Source: Flavobacterium daemonense (lineage in GTDB: Bacteria; Bacteroidota; Bacteroidia; Flavobacteriales; Flavobacteriaceae). From it: 64,000 nucleotides of DNA. The stretch covers positions 310,001 through 374,000 of the forward strand of contig NZ_VJYD01000001.1 in NCBI RefSeq assembly GCF_007341385.1, given 5' to 3'. The position numbers were made by a program, and so were the translations under genes. Below are positions 26,717-35,535 of the stretch, one piece after another; positions within the stretch are counted from its first letter, which is position 1, and the number at the start of each line of letters is the position of its first letter. Below the pieces are notes generated by a model that had not been told where the DNA came from, ran no database searches, and saw only the letters and a list, made by a program, of their open reading frames with translations.

Positions 26717-28123
26717 ATGACACAGCTTTCGTTCAAAAATAGAATCGCTTTAAACTATATAATCACAACAGGCTTGCTGATTTTAGTGGTTTTTTCAGCA
26801 ACTTATTTTACAGTAAAATTCACTGTTTATAAGCATATTGATGAAAATTTAATGATTGAAATTCAAGATCATTTAAAAGAAATCAGGGTTGAAAATAAAA
26901 AAGTGATTTTTATGGACGCCGAAGAGTGGGAGGAACGCGAACATAATTCGGTAGATGTAAATCCGGTTTTCGTTCAGTTTTTGGATTTGAATAAAAAAAT
27001 CATTGAAAAGTCTCCCAATTTAAAGAACGAAGTTTTAGTTTATCATGAAAGCAAAGATCACTATGAACTCTTTGATACCAAGCTTTTAAATAATAAAATC
27101 AGACAAATTCAGATTCCACTTCATATAAAGTCAAAGAAAATTGGGTATCTGATTATTGCAATGTCATTGGCAGATTCAGTTAAAGTATTAAAAAATCTTT
27201 TCGATACTTTATTGATAGCTTTTCCTATCATTTTGGTTTTATTGTTTTTGATTGCGCGTTTCTTTGCAGGTAGAAGTATAAGGCCAATAAACGCCATCAT
27301 AAATACATCAAGAGTTATTACAAAAGATAATTTGAAAACCAGAATTCCGTTGCCAAAAACACGTGACGAATTGTTTACACTTTCAAAAACAATAAATAAT
27401 TTACTAAACAGAATTGAAGACGCAATTGAGCGCGAAAAACAATTCACTTCCGATGCTTCTCATGAGTTAAGAACACCACTAACCGTTATTAAAGGAACAC
27501 TTGAAGTACTTATTCGTAAACCTAGAGACAACAAGGAATACGAAGAAAAAATAAATTATTGTATTAATGAAGTTGACCACTTAAATACATTGGTAGATCA
27601 ATTGCTTTTGATGGCGCGTTTTGAGAATCAAAAACAAAACATTAGCACCGAATCGGTTTATTTGAATGCTTTGATTTTGGATGTTTTGACTTTGAATTCA
27701 GAAAAAATTAGCAGCAAAAAATTAGAGGTGAAATTTGATGCGATGGCCGATTGCTATATTCAGTCAGATAACTTTTTGGTGATTACCATTTTAAGAAACA
27801 TTATTTCTAATGCTATTAAATATACTAATAACGGTGGCAATATTTTGATTTCGCTTTTAAAACAAAACGACAAAACAATACTTAAGATTAAGGATAACGG
27901 AATAGGAATTGCGAAAGGCGATTTAGAATCAATTTTAAATCCGTTTTTTAGATCAAATTCAACCGATCATCCTGAAATTAAAGGAACTGGACTAGGATTG
28001 TCGATTGTAAAAAGAACTACACAATTGCTAAATATCAAATTTAAAATTGAGAGCGAATTAGAAGTTGGAACAACGGTAATTTTGACTTTTAATGAAAAAT
28101 ATGAAAACGTTATCGTAAATTGA
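26717..28123 (+). CDS. HAMP-domain sensor histidine kinase
   Basis: A 468-residue membrane kinase: transmembrane segments at about 12-34 and 163-183 enclosing a periplasmic sensor of about 128 residues, a HAMP linker (about 185-238), a HisKA domain with phosphorylated His249 in SDASHELRTPL, and a C-terminal ATPase with N box (RNIISNAIKYTNNGG), G1 (IKDNGIGI) and G2 (GTGLGLSIVKR). All catalytic boxes are present. No spacer separates it from the regulator, so translational coupling is likely. The sensor domain gives no ligand clue. Confidence 0.95.
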   Translation: MTQLSFKNRIALNYIITTGLLILVVFSATYFTVKFTVYKHIDENLMIEIQDHLKEIRVENKKVIFMDAEEWEEREHNSVDVNPVFVQFLDLNKKIIEKSPNLKNEVLVYHESKDHYELFDTKLLNNKIRQIQIPLHIKSKKIGYLIIAMSLADSVKVLKNLFDTLLIAFPIILVLLFLIARFFAGRSIRPINAIINTSRVITKDNLKTRIPLPKTRDELFTLSKTINNLLNRIEDAIEREKQFTSDASHELRTPLTVIKGTLEVLIRKPRDNKEYEEKINYCINEVDHLNTLVDQLLLMARFENQKQNISTESVYLNALILDVLTLNSEKISSKKLEVKFDAMADCYIQSDNFLVITILRNIISNAIKYTNNGGNILISLLKQNDKTILKIKDNGIGIAKGDLESILNPFFRSNSTDHPEIKGTGLGLSIVKRTTQLLNIKFKIESELEVGTTVILTFNEKYENVIVN

Positions 28124-28191
28124 AAATATGTAGTGAAAAAGGAGGCCTTGCCTTTTTTTAACAATAAACTTTAGTTAAGTTAAATTAAAAA

Positions 28192-28223
28192 TTGCTTTTT
28201 TATGAAATTAACTAGTATATTTG
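28192..28223 (+). promoter_or_regulatory. Promoter of the histidine operon
   Basis: TTG at 28192-28194 and TATATTTG at 28216-28223 are separated by 21 bp, close to the Bacteroidota -33/-7 arrangement. Transcription would begin near 28230, about 30 bp before the leader-peptide ATG. Confidence 0.65.
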
Positions 28224-28258
28224 CAACCGAATCAAAGAATTATAAAACAAACCAAACA

Positions 28259-28318
28259 ATGATTTCAATTCAATTACATCATCATCATTTACATTATTGC
28301 TCTCAAGCGATGTGTTAA
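28259..28318 (+). CDS. hisL: Histidine-operon leader peptide (19 residues)
   Basis: The short frame reads MISIQLHHHHLHYCSQAMC and stops at TAA. Five of its 19 codons are CAT (histidine), at 28277-28288 and 28292-28294, a density not expected by chance directly ahead of hisG. A terminator and a competing antiterminator pairing follow, so ribosome stalling at these codons when charged tRNA-His is scarce would relieve attenuation. An in-frame ATG at 28202 exists, but it lies upstream of the -7 box and so probably outside the transcript. Confidence 0.9.
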   Translation: MISIQLHHHHLHYCSQAMC

Positions 28319-28379
28319 TGGTATGCATGTAAATCATCATATTTTAAAACCCGTTTGAGTACATCAAACGGGTTTTTTT
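28302..28379 (+). promoter_or_regulatory. Histidine attenuator (antiterminator/terminator)
   Basis: Terminator: AAACCCGTTTGA (28347-28358) pairs with TCAAACGGGTTT (28364-28375), followed by a T run. Antiterminator: CTCAAGCG at 28302-28309, inside leader codons 15-17, pairs over 8 bp (one G-U) with CGTTTGAG at 28352-28359, which is part of the left terminator arm. A ribosome stalled on the His codons leaves CTCAAGCG free; one that reaches the stop codon covers it. The geometry is that of classical transcription attenuation. Confidence 0.85.
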
Positions 28380-28427
28380 ATACCAATTCTTTGTACTCAA
28401 ACTATTAATCAAACAAACAACTGAAAA

Positions 28428-29285
28428 ATGAGTACTTTAAAAATTGCAATTCAAAAATCTGGTCGCTTAAACGAAGACAGCATTCAAATTCTAAAAGACT
28501 GCGGTATTTCAATCAATAACGGAATTGACCAGTTAAAAGCCGAAGCTTCAAATTTTCCTCTTGAAGTTTTATATCTTCGAAATTCAGATATTCCTCAATA
28601 TCTGATAGATGGAGTAGTAGATTTAGCTATTGTTGGCGATAATCTTTTAGTGGAAAAAGGCAAAGGAATCGAAGTTGTACAGAAGCTAGGTTTCTCAAAA
28701 TGCAAAGTTTCTGTGGCAGTTCCTAAGACTTTTGAATACAATTCGATTCAGGATTTGGCAGGACTTCGTATTGCAACTTCTTATCCAAATACGGTTAATG
28801 AATATTTTAGTAAATTTGGGTTAAAAGTCGATATTCACCAAATTTCTGGATCTGTTGAAATCGCACCAAATATTGGTCTAGCCGATGCAATTGTCGATAT
28901 TGTTTCCAGTGGAAGCACTTTATTCAAAAACAATTTAAAAGAAGTTGAAGTTATTTTGAAAAGTGAGGCAGTTTTGGCTGTTTCTCCAAAAGTTTCTCCA
29001 GAAATTCAAAAACACATTGATACATTAAAATTCAGAATTCAGGCCGTTTTAAGAGCTAGAAATTCGAAATATATTTTGATGAACGTTCCAAATGACAAAA
29101 TTGATGCAGTTGGAAAAATTCTTCCAGTTTTAAGAAGTTTGACAGTATTGCCCTTGGCACAAGAAGGCTGGAGCAGTGTTCACTCGGTAATTGATAAAGA
29201 TACTTTTTGGGATGTAATCGATCAATTAAAAGAAGTTGGCGCCGAAGGAATTTTAGTTTGCCCAATCGAGAAAATGGTTCTTTAG
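28428..29285 (+). CDS. hisG: ATP phosphoribosyltransferase, long form
   Basis: First enzyme of histidine synthesis; it joins ATP and PRPP. At 285 residues it is the long, self-sufficient form: two periplasmic-binding-protein-like catalytic lobes (about 1-205, with LAIVGDNLL and DAIVDIVSSGSTL, the PRPP-binding segment) plus a C-terminal ACT-like domain (about 210-285) that binds histidine for feedback inhibition. No HisZ is needed. It lies 49 bp after the attenuator T run, so the operon is controlled both by attenuation and by enzyme inhibition. Confidence 0.97.
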   Translation: MSTLKIAIQKSGRLNEDSIQILKDCGISINNGIDQLKAEASNFPLEVLYLRNSDIPQYLIDGVVDLAIVGDNLLVEKGKGIEVVQKLGFSKCKVSVAVPKTFEYNSIQDLAGLRIATSYPNTVNEYFSKFGLKVDIHQISGSVEIAPNIGLADAIVDIVSSGSTLFKNNLKEVEVILKSEAVLAVSPKVSPEIQKHIDTLKFRIQAVLRARNSKYILMNVPNDKIDAVGKILPVLRSLTVLPLAQEGWSSVHSVIDKDTFWDVIDQLKEVGAEGILVCPIEKMVL

Positions 29286-29414
29286 GGCTTTCGCCCGCTT
29301 TAGGCAGTAGGCTTTAAGCTTTAGGCTTTTGAAAAGCTTGCTCCTCATGCAAAAAATAAACACAACGTTAATAAAGCCTAAAGCCTACAGCTTAAAGCTT
29401 AAAGCTTAAAAAAA
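29286..29414 (+). repeat. Heptad quasi-palindrome between hisG and hisD
   Basis: Left arm 29307-29329 repeats the word GGCTTTA / AGCTTTA; right arm 29373-29388 is its reverse complement with one word fewer. Three further direct copies of AGCTTAA follow at 29389-29409, ending in an A run just before the hisD ATG. The differing word number in the two arms shows that arms gain or lose whole 7-nt units. Confidence 0.8.
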
Positions 29415-30698
29415 ATGAATATAATAGACAATCCAAAACCAGAAAGCTGGTCAGATATATTAAAAAGACCAACACAAACAATTGATGATATTGAGGTTAC
29501 GGTAAAAGAAATCTTCAAAGAAATTCAGAGAAAAGGAGATGAAGCTGTTGCTAAATATACTTCAATTTTCGACGGAATTTCGTTAGATAATTATGAAGTT
29601 TCTGAAGAAGAAATTCAAAAAGCAGTAAAACTAATTCCGACTGAATTAAAAGAAGCGATTCAGTTGGCAAAAGACAATATTTATAAGTTTCACAACGCTC
29701 AAAAAACGGAGAGAATTGAAATTGAAACTATTGAAGGAGTAAACTGTTGGCAGGAAAAAAGACCAATTCAAAAAATTGGGTTATATATTCCGGGTGGAAC
29801 GGCGCCTTTGTTTTCAACGGTTTTAATGCTTGCTGTTCCTGCTGAAATTGCTGGAAGCAAGGAAATTGTTTTGTGTTCTCCACCAGATAAATTTGGAAAA
29901 ATAAATCCTGCTATTTTGTATGCTGCAAATTTATGTGGTGTGACTAAAATTTTAAAAGTTGGCGGAATTCAGGCGATTGCCGGAATGACCTTTGGTACAC
30001 AATCTATTCCAAAAGTGTATAAGATTTTCGGACCAGGAAATCAATTTGTGACTGTGGCGAAACAGTTGGCGACGCAATTTGGAGTAGCGATCGATATGCC
30101 GGCCGGCCCATCAGAATTGTTGATTGTTGCTGATGATACAGCAGTTCCAGAATTCGTGGCTTCCGATTTATTGTCTCAAGCAGAACACGGAACTGATAGT
30201 CAAGTAATTTTAGTTTCGACTTCCAGAAAATTGATTAGCGAAGTTGAAGAAGAAATTCAGTCGCAGCTTGAAGTGCTTCCGCGAAAAGCAATTGCGGCAA
30301 AAGCGATCGAAAATTCAAAATTGATTTATGTTGAAAATGATCAAATTGCACTTGATTTAATCAATGAATATGGTCCTGAACATTTTATCATTTGTTCTGA
30401 ATATGATGATTTCTATTGTAACGGAATCGTAAATGCAGGTTCTGTTTTTATTGGGAATTATACTCCTGAGAGTGCTGGAGATTATGCTTCGGGTACAAAT
30501 CATACACTTCCAACAAACGGTTATGCGAAAAATTACAGCGGAGTAAATCTTGATAGTTTTATGAAATCAATGACTTTTCAGAAAATTTCAAAAACAGGAA
30601 TTCAAAACATTGGAAGCGCGATTGAAACAATGGCTGAGGCTGAAGGTTTGCAAGCGCATAAAAATGCTGTAACATTGAGATTGAAGAGTTTGGATTAA
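29415..30698 (+). CDS. hisD: Histidinol dehydrogenase
   Basis: A 427-residue zinc enzyme that oxidises L-histidinol to L-histidine in two NAD-dependent steps, the last steps of the pathway. Typical blocks are present: YIPGGTAPLFSTVLMLAVPA, GVTKILKVGGIQAIAGMTFG, KIFGPGNQFVTVAKQ, DMPAGPSELLIVAD, the zinc-site LLSQAEHGTDSQ, and NEYGPEHF with the catalytic Glu-His pair. It is full length. Second gene of the his operon, after a 129-bp repeat-filled gap. Confidence 0.97.
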   Translation: MNIIDNPKPESWSDILKRPTQTIDDIEVTVKEIFKEIQRKGDEAVAKYTSIFDGISLDNYEVSEEEIQKAVKLIPTELKEAIQLAKDNIYKFHNAQKTERIEIETIEGVNCWQEKRPIQKIGLYIPGGTAPLFSTVLMLAVPAEIAGSKEIVLCSPPDKFGKINPAILYAANLCGVTKILKVGGIQAIAGMTFGTQSIPKVYKIFGPGNQFVTVAKQLATQFGVAIDMPAGPSELLIVADDTAVPEFVASDLLSQAEHGTDSQVILVSTSRKLISEVEEEIQSQLEVLPRKAIAAKAIENSKLIYVENDQIALDLINEYGPEHFIICSEYDDFYCNGIVNAGSVFIGNYTPESAGDYASGTNHTLPTNGYAKNYSGVNLDSFMKSMTFQKISKTGIQNIGSAIETMAEAEGLQAHKNAVTLRLKSLD

Positions 30699-30790
30699 GA
30701 AAGAGGCAAGAACAAAGAACAAAGAATACAGTATGATGAGAAGTCTTTTGTCTTTCATCTTGATTCTTTCTTCTCAAAAAAATAAAAGAA
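30699..30790 (+). repeat. Heptad quasi-palindrome between hisD and hisC
   Basis: The left arm (about 30711-30731) repeats AAGAACA-type 7-nt words; the right arm (about 30743-30774) repeats TCTTTCA-type words, the reverse complement. The gap holds nothing else. A single left-type arm recurs at 35436-35470 between hisF and hisIE. Confidence 0.75.
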
Positions 30791-31837
30791 ATGAAATTCG
30801 ATATAAATACAATAACACGTGAAAACGTAAAAAAATTAAAGCCTTATTCGTCTGCGAGAGATGAGTTTGAGGATTTTGATACAGCCGAAATGATTTTTTT
30901 GGATGCCAATGAAAATCCGTATCAAAATGGCGTAAATCGTTATCCAGACCCGCAACAGAATTCGGTTAAAGCGATTTTAGCAAAAAACAATAATACCAAA
31001 CAAAGTCAGATTTTATTAGGAAATGGAAGCGATGAAGTTTTAGATTTACTTTTCAGAGCTTTTTGTGAGCCTAAAAAAGATAATATTATTTCGTTGCCAC
31101 CAACGTACGGAATGTATGGCGTCTTGGCAAATATTAATGCGGTCGAAAACAGAGAAATTCTGCTTTCAAATGATTTTCAGCCACAGGTTGAAAAGATTTT
31201 AGAAGCAGTTGATGAGAATACAAAAATCATCTTTTTATGTTCGCCTAATAATCCTACGGGAAATTCTTTTTCAGATGAAAGTGTAGTGAAATTACTTCAA
31301 AATTTTAAAGGATTAGTAGTAATTGATGAAGCGTACATCGACTTTTCGGAGAAAGAAAGCTGGTTGACAGAAATTGACGAATATCCAAATTTGGTTATCA
31401 CACAAACGCTTTCAAAAGCATATGGTTTGGCCGGAATTCGTTTAGGAATTTGTTATGCTTCTGAAGCTGTTATTTCGGTTTTGAACAAAATCAAACCTCC
31501 TTATAATGTAAACGAACTGACGCAACAAAGAGCAAAAGAACGTTTGAAAGATTCTGAAAAAATTAAACAAGAAATAGCTTCAATTATTGAACAAAGAGAA
31601 GAATTACTTAAAGTATTGCTTGAAGTAAGTTTTGTTGAAAAAGTATATCCAACAGAAGCCAATTTTATTCTGGCGAAAGTGGATGATGCCAATAAAAGAT
31701 ATGATCAATTAATCCAAAAAGGAATTGTAATTCGTAACAGAACGACACAGCCTTTATGTGAAAATTGTCTTCGCTTTACAATTGGAACAAAAGAAGAAAA
31801 CGCTGTTGTAATTAAGGAATTGAAATTATTGAGCTAA
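30791..31837 (+). CDS. hisC: Histidinol-phosphate aminotransferase
   Basis: A 348-residue PLP enzyme of fold type I that transaminates imidazole-acetol phosphate with glutamate. The PLP lysine is Lys209 in TLSKAYGLAG; other family blocks are FLDANENPYQNGVNRYPDPQ at the N-terminus, LCSPNNPTGN and VVIDEAYIDFS. It is full length for the family. It follows hisD in the operon with a 92-bp repeat-containing gap. Confidence 0.97.
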   Translation: MKFDINTITRENVKKLKPYSSARDEFEDFDTAEMIFLDANENPYQNGVNRYPDPQQNSVKAILAKNNNTKQSQILLGNGSDEVLDLLFRAFCEPKKDNIISLPPTYGMYGVLANINAVENREILLSNDFQPQVEKILEAVDENTKIIFLCSPNNPTGNSFSDESVVKLLQNFKGLVVIDEAYIDFSEKESWLTEIDEYPNLVITQTLSKAYGLAGIRLGICYASEAVISVLNKIKPPYNVNELTQQRAKERLKDSEKIKQEIASIIEQREELLKVLLEVSFVEKVYPTEANFILAKVDDANKRYDQLIQKGIVIRNRTTQPLCENCLRFTIGTKEENAVVIKELKLLS

Positions 31838-32008
31838 AAATGTTATTGGCCACAGATTATACAGATTAAAATGATTTTATTCTGTTTGTGTATTTTTTGC
31901 CACGAATTACACAAATTATCACGAATTTAATTAGTGCAAATTAGTGTAATTCGTGGCAAAAAGAAAAATCCATTTAATCTGTGAAATCTGTGGCAAAAAA
32001 AGAAATAT
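31838..32008 (+). repeat. Nested quasi-palindrome between hisC and hisB
   Basis: Outer arms 31849-31873 and 31971-31994 (GCCACAGATT... against its complement) match at about 21 of 24 positions. Inner arms 31899-31927 and 31929-31957 (GCCACGAATTACAC...) match at about 24 of 29 with almost no loop. Both arm pairs begin with GCCAC and are built from ACAGATTA / ACAAATTA-type words. The 171-bp gap contains no gene. Confidence 0.8.
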
Positions 32009-33145
32009 ATGAAAAAAATACTTTTTATCGATCGTGACGGAACAATCGTTTTAGAACCTAAAGATTTGCAATTAGACAGTTTGGATAAATTAGAATTTTA
32101 TCCAAAAGCGTTTCAATATCTGGCTAAAATTGCTAACGAATTAGATTACGAATTAGCAATGGTAACCAATCAAGACGGACTAGGAACGGATAGTTTTCCA
32201 GAAGACACGTTTTGGCCAACGCAAAATTTTATTTTGAAAGCGTTTGAAAACGAAGGAGTTGTTTTTGATGAGATTTTCGTTGATCGAACTTTTCCAGAAG
32301 AAAATGCACCAACGCGCAAACCTAGAACCGGAATGCTTACTAAATATTTGAACAATCCGGAATATGATTTGACTAATTCTTTTGTTTTAGGCGATCGTTT
32401 GACGGATGTCGAATTGGCCAAAAACCTTGGTGCAAAAGCCATTTTCATGAATGATACCGATGGAGCAGGAAGTAATGAAATTTCGTCAAAACGTGAAGAA
32501 TTAGACGAAACAATTGTTTTACAATCAATGGATTGGAAGAAAATTTATGAGTTTTTGAAATTAGAAGCACGTTCGGCTTCAATTACTCGTAAAACCAATG
32601 AAACTGATATTTATATCAACTTAAACCTTGACGGAACAGGAAAAAGCAAAATCGATACCGGAATTGCCTTTTTCGACCATATGTTGGATCAAATTTCGCG
32701 TCACGGTCAAATGGATCTTGAAATCCTTGTAAAAGGCGATTTAGAAGTTGATGAGCATCATACAATCGAAGATACTGCAATTGCTCTTGGAGAAGTTTTC
32801 GCGAAAGCGTTAGGAAATAAACTAGGAATCGAGCGCTACGGATTCTGTTTGCCAATGGACGATTGCTTGGCACAAGCCGCAATTGATTTTGGAGGGAGAA
32901 ACTGGTTGATTTGGGAAACCGAATTCAAACGTGAAATGGTAGGTAAAATGCCAACTGAAATGTTTTATCATTTCTTCAAATCATTCACAGACGGCGCAAA
33001 AGCCAACTTAAATATCAAAGCTGAAGGAATCAACGAACATCATAAAATTGAAGCGATTTTTAAAGCTTTCGCGAAAGCAATAAAAGTAGCCGTAAAAAGA
33101 GATACCGAAAAAATGATTTTGCCTTCAACGAAAGGAATGTTGTAA
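32009..33145 (+). CDS. hisB: Bifunctional histidinol-phosphatase / imidazoleglycerol-phosphate dehydratase
   Basis: A 378-residue fusion. The N-terminal part (about 1-165) is a HAD-type phosphatase with the nucleophile motif DRDGTIV (Asp8, Asp10) and [14 protein letters not shown]; it removes phosphate from histidinol phosphate. The C-terminal part (about 185-378) is the manganese-dependent dehydratase, with [28 protein letters not shown] and [19 protein letters not shown] as metal-binding His motifs. The fusion is like that of enterobacteria. Fourth gene of the operon. Confidence 0.97.
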   Translation: MKKILFIDRDGTIVLEPKDLQLDSLDKLEFYPKAFQYLAKIANELDYELAMVTNQDGLGTDSFPEDTFWPTQNFILKAFENEGVVFDEIFVDRTFPEENAPTRKPRTGMLTKYLNNPEYDLTNSFVLGDRLTDVELAKNLGAKAIFMNDTDGAGSNEISSKREELDETIVLQSMDWKKIYEFLKLEARSASITRKTNETDIYINLNLDGTGKSKIDTGIAFFDHMLDQISRHGQMDLEILVKGDLEVDEHHTIEDTAIALGEVFAKALGNKLGIERYGFCLPMDDCLAQAAIDFGGRNWLIWETEFKREMVGKMPTEMFYHFFKSFTDGAKANLNIKAEGINEHHKIEAIFKAFAKAIKVAVKRDTEKMILPSTKGML

Positions 33146-33213
33146 AACGCTGTAAGCTATAAGCAATAGGCAATAAGCCTAAAGCTTACGGCTTAAAGCT
33201 TAAAGCTTTTTTA
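33146..33213 (+). repeat. Heptad array between hisB and hisH
   Basis: The whole 68-bp gap keeps a 7-nt phase: TAAGCTA, TAAGCAA and TAGGCAA words switch to AAAGCTT and ACGGCTT words, the opposite orientation, ending with a T run and the hisH ATG. The word is the one used between hisG and hisD (29286-29414). Confidence 0.75.
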
Positions 33214-33795
33214 ATGAAAATAGTAATTATAAATTACGGAGCAGGAAATATTCAGAGCATTATGTTTGCTATTGAAAGACTGGGTTTTAAGGCCGTTTTG
33301 AGCAATAATCCTGAAGAAATAAAAGCGGCAGATAAGGTGATTTTTCCTGGTGTGGGCGAAGCTAGTTCGGCGATGGCTAAACTTTGCGAAAGTGGTTTGG
33401 ATAGTTTGATTTCGAATTTGAAACAGCCAGTTTTAGGAATTTGCCTCGGAATGCAGTTGATGTGCAATAAAACTGAAGAAGGAAATACAGAAGGTTTAGG
33501 GATTTTTGATGTTGATGTTTTGAAATTTTCAAACAATGTAAAAGTACCGCAAATGGGCTGGAATCAGATTTATGATTTGAAATCGGACTTATTTAAAGGA
33601 ATTTCTGAAAATGAGTTTATGTATCTGGTTCATAGTTTTTATGCGCCAAATTGCGATGAAGCCATTGCTACTACGAATTACGACGTTGAATACGCTTCTG
33701 CTTTGCAAAAAGATAATTTTTACGGAACTCAGTTTCACCCAGAAAAAAGTGGTGATGTTGGAGAGAAAATCCTCGGAAATTTTCTGAAGATGTAA
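33214..33795 (+). CDS. hisH: Imidazole glycerol phosphate synthase, glutamine amidotransferase subunit
   Basis: A 193-residue class I glutaminase that supplies ammonia to HisF. Catalytic Cys77 is in GICLGMQLM; His175 and Glu177 are in QFHPEKS; FPGVGEASSAM forms the oxyanion-side loop. Full length. It is separated from hisA, the next gene, by an 85-bp repeat gap. Confidence 0.97.
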   Translation: MKIVIINYGAGNIQSIMFAIERLGFKAVLSNNPEEIKAADKVIFPGVGEASSAMAKLCESGLDSLISNLKQPVLGICLGMQLMCNKTEEGNTEGLGIFDVDVLKFSNNVKVPQMGWNQIYDLKSDLFKGISENEFMYLVHSFYAPNCDEAIATTNYDVEYASALQKDNFYGTQFHPEKSGDVGEKILGNFLKM

Positions 33796-33880
33796 ATGTT
33801 TCAATATCAATCAAAATATCAAAAATCAATTTCAATTTTTAGAATCTAAAATCTAAAATCCGAAATCTAAAATTAAAAAC
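33796..33880 (+). repeat. Mixed word array between hisH and hisA
   Basis: The first part (33799-33840) uses CAATAT / CAAAAAT words as at 45804-45940; the second part (33841-33873) uses AAAATCT heptads as at 35505-35535. Two word families are thus joined head to tail. No inverted arm is present here. Confidence 0.65.
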
Positions 33881-34606
33881 ATGAGAATAATACCAGCCAT
33901 AGATATCATTGAAGGTAAATGCGTTCGTTTGTCCAAAGGTGATTATGATACCAAAATAATTTACAATGAAAATCCGCTTGAAGTCGCGAAATCATTTGAA
34001 GCACACGGAATTGAATATTTGCATTTAGTCGATTTAGACGGTGCAAAATCAAGCAAAATTGTCAACTATGAGATATTGGAACAAATCGCAACGCAAACGA
34101 GCTTAAAAATTGATTTTGGCGGCGGATTAAAATCAGATGATGATTTAAGAATTGCGTTTGAAAGCGGAGCAAACCAAATTACTGGTGGAAGCATTGCAGT
34201 CAAAAACAGAACTATTTTCGAAAAATGGATTTCAGAATATGGTTCTGATAAAATCATTTTAGGTGCTGATGCAAAAGACGAAAAAATAGCGGTTTCCGGT
34301 TGGTTAGAAGAATCAAATGAAGATTTGATTCCGTTTATTCAAGATTATCAAAATAAAGGAATTCAGTATGTTATCTGTACGGATATTGCAAAAGATGGAA
34401 TGCTTGAAGGTCCAAGTTTTGATTTGTACAGCAAAATTTTAGCGGAAGCAAAAGGTATAAAACTAATAGCTTCTGGTGGAATTTCGACTTTTGATGAATT
34501 ACCAAAACTTGCCGAATTAGGATGCGAAGGAACTATTATCGGTAAAGCAATTTACGAAGGAAGAATTAGTTTGAAACAGTTAGAAAATTATATAATTGGT
34601 TTATAG
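33881..34606 (+). CDS. hisA: ProFAR isomerase (HisA)
   Basis: A 241-residue (beta/alpha)8 barrel that isomerises ProFAR to PRFAR. Catalytic aspartates Asp8 (IPAIDIIEG) and Asp130 (LGADAKD) are present, as are the phosphate-binding loops DFGGGLKS and [11 protein letters not shown]. Full length and adjacent to hisF, its structural relative. Confidence 0.97.
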   Translation: MRIIPAIDIIEGKCVRLSKGDYDTKIIYNENPLEVAKSFEAHGIEYLHLVDLDGAKSSKIVNYEILEQIATQTSLKIDFGGGLKSDDDLRIAFESGANQITGGSIAVKNRTIFEKWISEYGSDKIILGADAKDEKIAVSGWLEESNEDLIPFIQDYQNKGIQYVICTDIAKDGMLEGPSFDLYSKILAEAKGIKLIASGGISTFDELPKLAELGCEGTIIGKAIYEGRISLKQLENYIIGL

Positions 34607-34679
34607 TTGTTAGTTGTCGGTTGATAGTATATCACTTTAACCAACAACAATCAACGAATAACCAACAACCAAACTAAAA
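34607..34679 (+). repeat. Heptad quasi-palindrome between hisA and hisF
   Basis: Left arm 34608-34628 consists of three words TTGTTAG, TTGTCGG, TTGATAG; right arm 34639-34669 consists of AACCAAC / AACAATC words, their reverse complement in type. The array ends in an A run one codon from the hisF start. Confidence 0.78.
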
Positions 34680-35435
34680 ATGTTAGCAAAAAGAATCATA
34701 CCTTGTTTAGATATTAAAAACGGACGAACCGTAAAAGGTGTTAATTTCGTGGACTTACGCGATGCGGGTGATCCAGTCGAATTGGCAGAAATTTATTCGG
34801 CTGAAGGTGCAGACGAACTGGTTTTTTTAGACATTTCGGCAACTGAAGAACGTAGAAAAACATTGGTCAATATGGTGCGAAGTGTTGCAGAAAAAATCAA
34901 TATTCCATTTACAGTTGGTGGTGGAATTTCATCTGTTGAAGACGTTGATATTCTGCTGAATAACGGAGCGGATAAAGTTTCGATAAATTCATCGGCAGTA
35001 AAAAATCCGCAATTGATCAATGATTTGGCACAAAAATTTGGAAGTCAATGCGTTGTTGTCGCAATCGACGCCAAACAAATTGACGGACAATGGATTGTGC
35101 ATTTAGTTGGAGGGAAAGTTCCAACCGAATTAAACTTATTCGATTGGGCTGTGGAAGTGGCAGAACGAGGCGCTGGCGAAATCCTGTTCACATCGATGGA
35201 TAACGACGGAACGAAAAACGGTTTTGCAAACGAGGCTTTGGCAAAACTTTCAGAATCAGTAAATATTCCAATCATTGCTTCTGGAGGAGCGGGAAATATT
35301 CAGCATTTTGTTGATTCTTTTAAAGAAGGAAAAGCAGACGCCGCTTTGGCAGCGAGCGTTTTTCACTTCAAAGAAATAGAGATAAAAGCTTTAAAACAAG
35401 AACTTAGAAGTAACGGAATTGAAGTTAGGCTTTAA
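34680..35435 (+). CDS. hisF: Imidazole glycerol phosphate synthase, cyclase subunit
   Basis: A 251-residue (beta/alpha)8 barrel that uses ammonia from HisH to make imidazole glycerol phosphate and AICAR. Catalytic Asp11 (IPCLDIKNG) and Asp130 (VAIDAKQ) are both present, with the phosphate loops TVGGGISS and ASGGAGN. Full length. Confidence 0.97.
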   Translation: MLAKRIIPCLDIKNGRTVKGVNFVDLRDAGDPVELAEIYSAEGADELVFLDISATEERRKTLVNMVRSVAEKINIPFTVGGGISSVEDVDILLNNGADKVSINSSAVKNPQLINDLAQKFGSQCVVVAIDAKQIDGQWIVHLVGGKVPTELNLFDWAVEVAERGAGEILFTSMDNDGTKNGFANEALAKLSESVNIPIIASGGAGNIQHFVDSFKEGKADAALAASVFHFKEIEIKALKQELRSNGIEVRL

Positions 35436-35535
35436 AAAAGAAGCAAGAAACAAAAAGAAAGAGAAGATTCAAAATAAAAAAAAATAATAAGATTTCAGAG
35501 AATCAAAATCTAAAATCTAAAATCTAAAATCTAAA
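35436..35535 (+). repeat. Two word arrays between hisF and hisIE
   Basis: AAGAAGC / AAGAAAC-type heptads (about 35438-35470) are followed by an A-rich stretch and four exact copies of AAAATCT at 35505-35535, the last one running into the hisIE ATG. These are the words of the arrays at 30711 and 33841. Confidence 0.75.

Noticed and set aside
27121-27447. 108-codon minus-strand frame inside the histidine kinase gene
   Set aside because: It is antisense to conserved HAMP and HisKA coding sequence and has no start signal of its own.
28202-28258. Upstream extension of the His leader peptide by 19 codons
   Set aside because: The in-frame ATG at 28202 precedes the -7 box at 28216-28223, so it is probably not transcribed.
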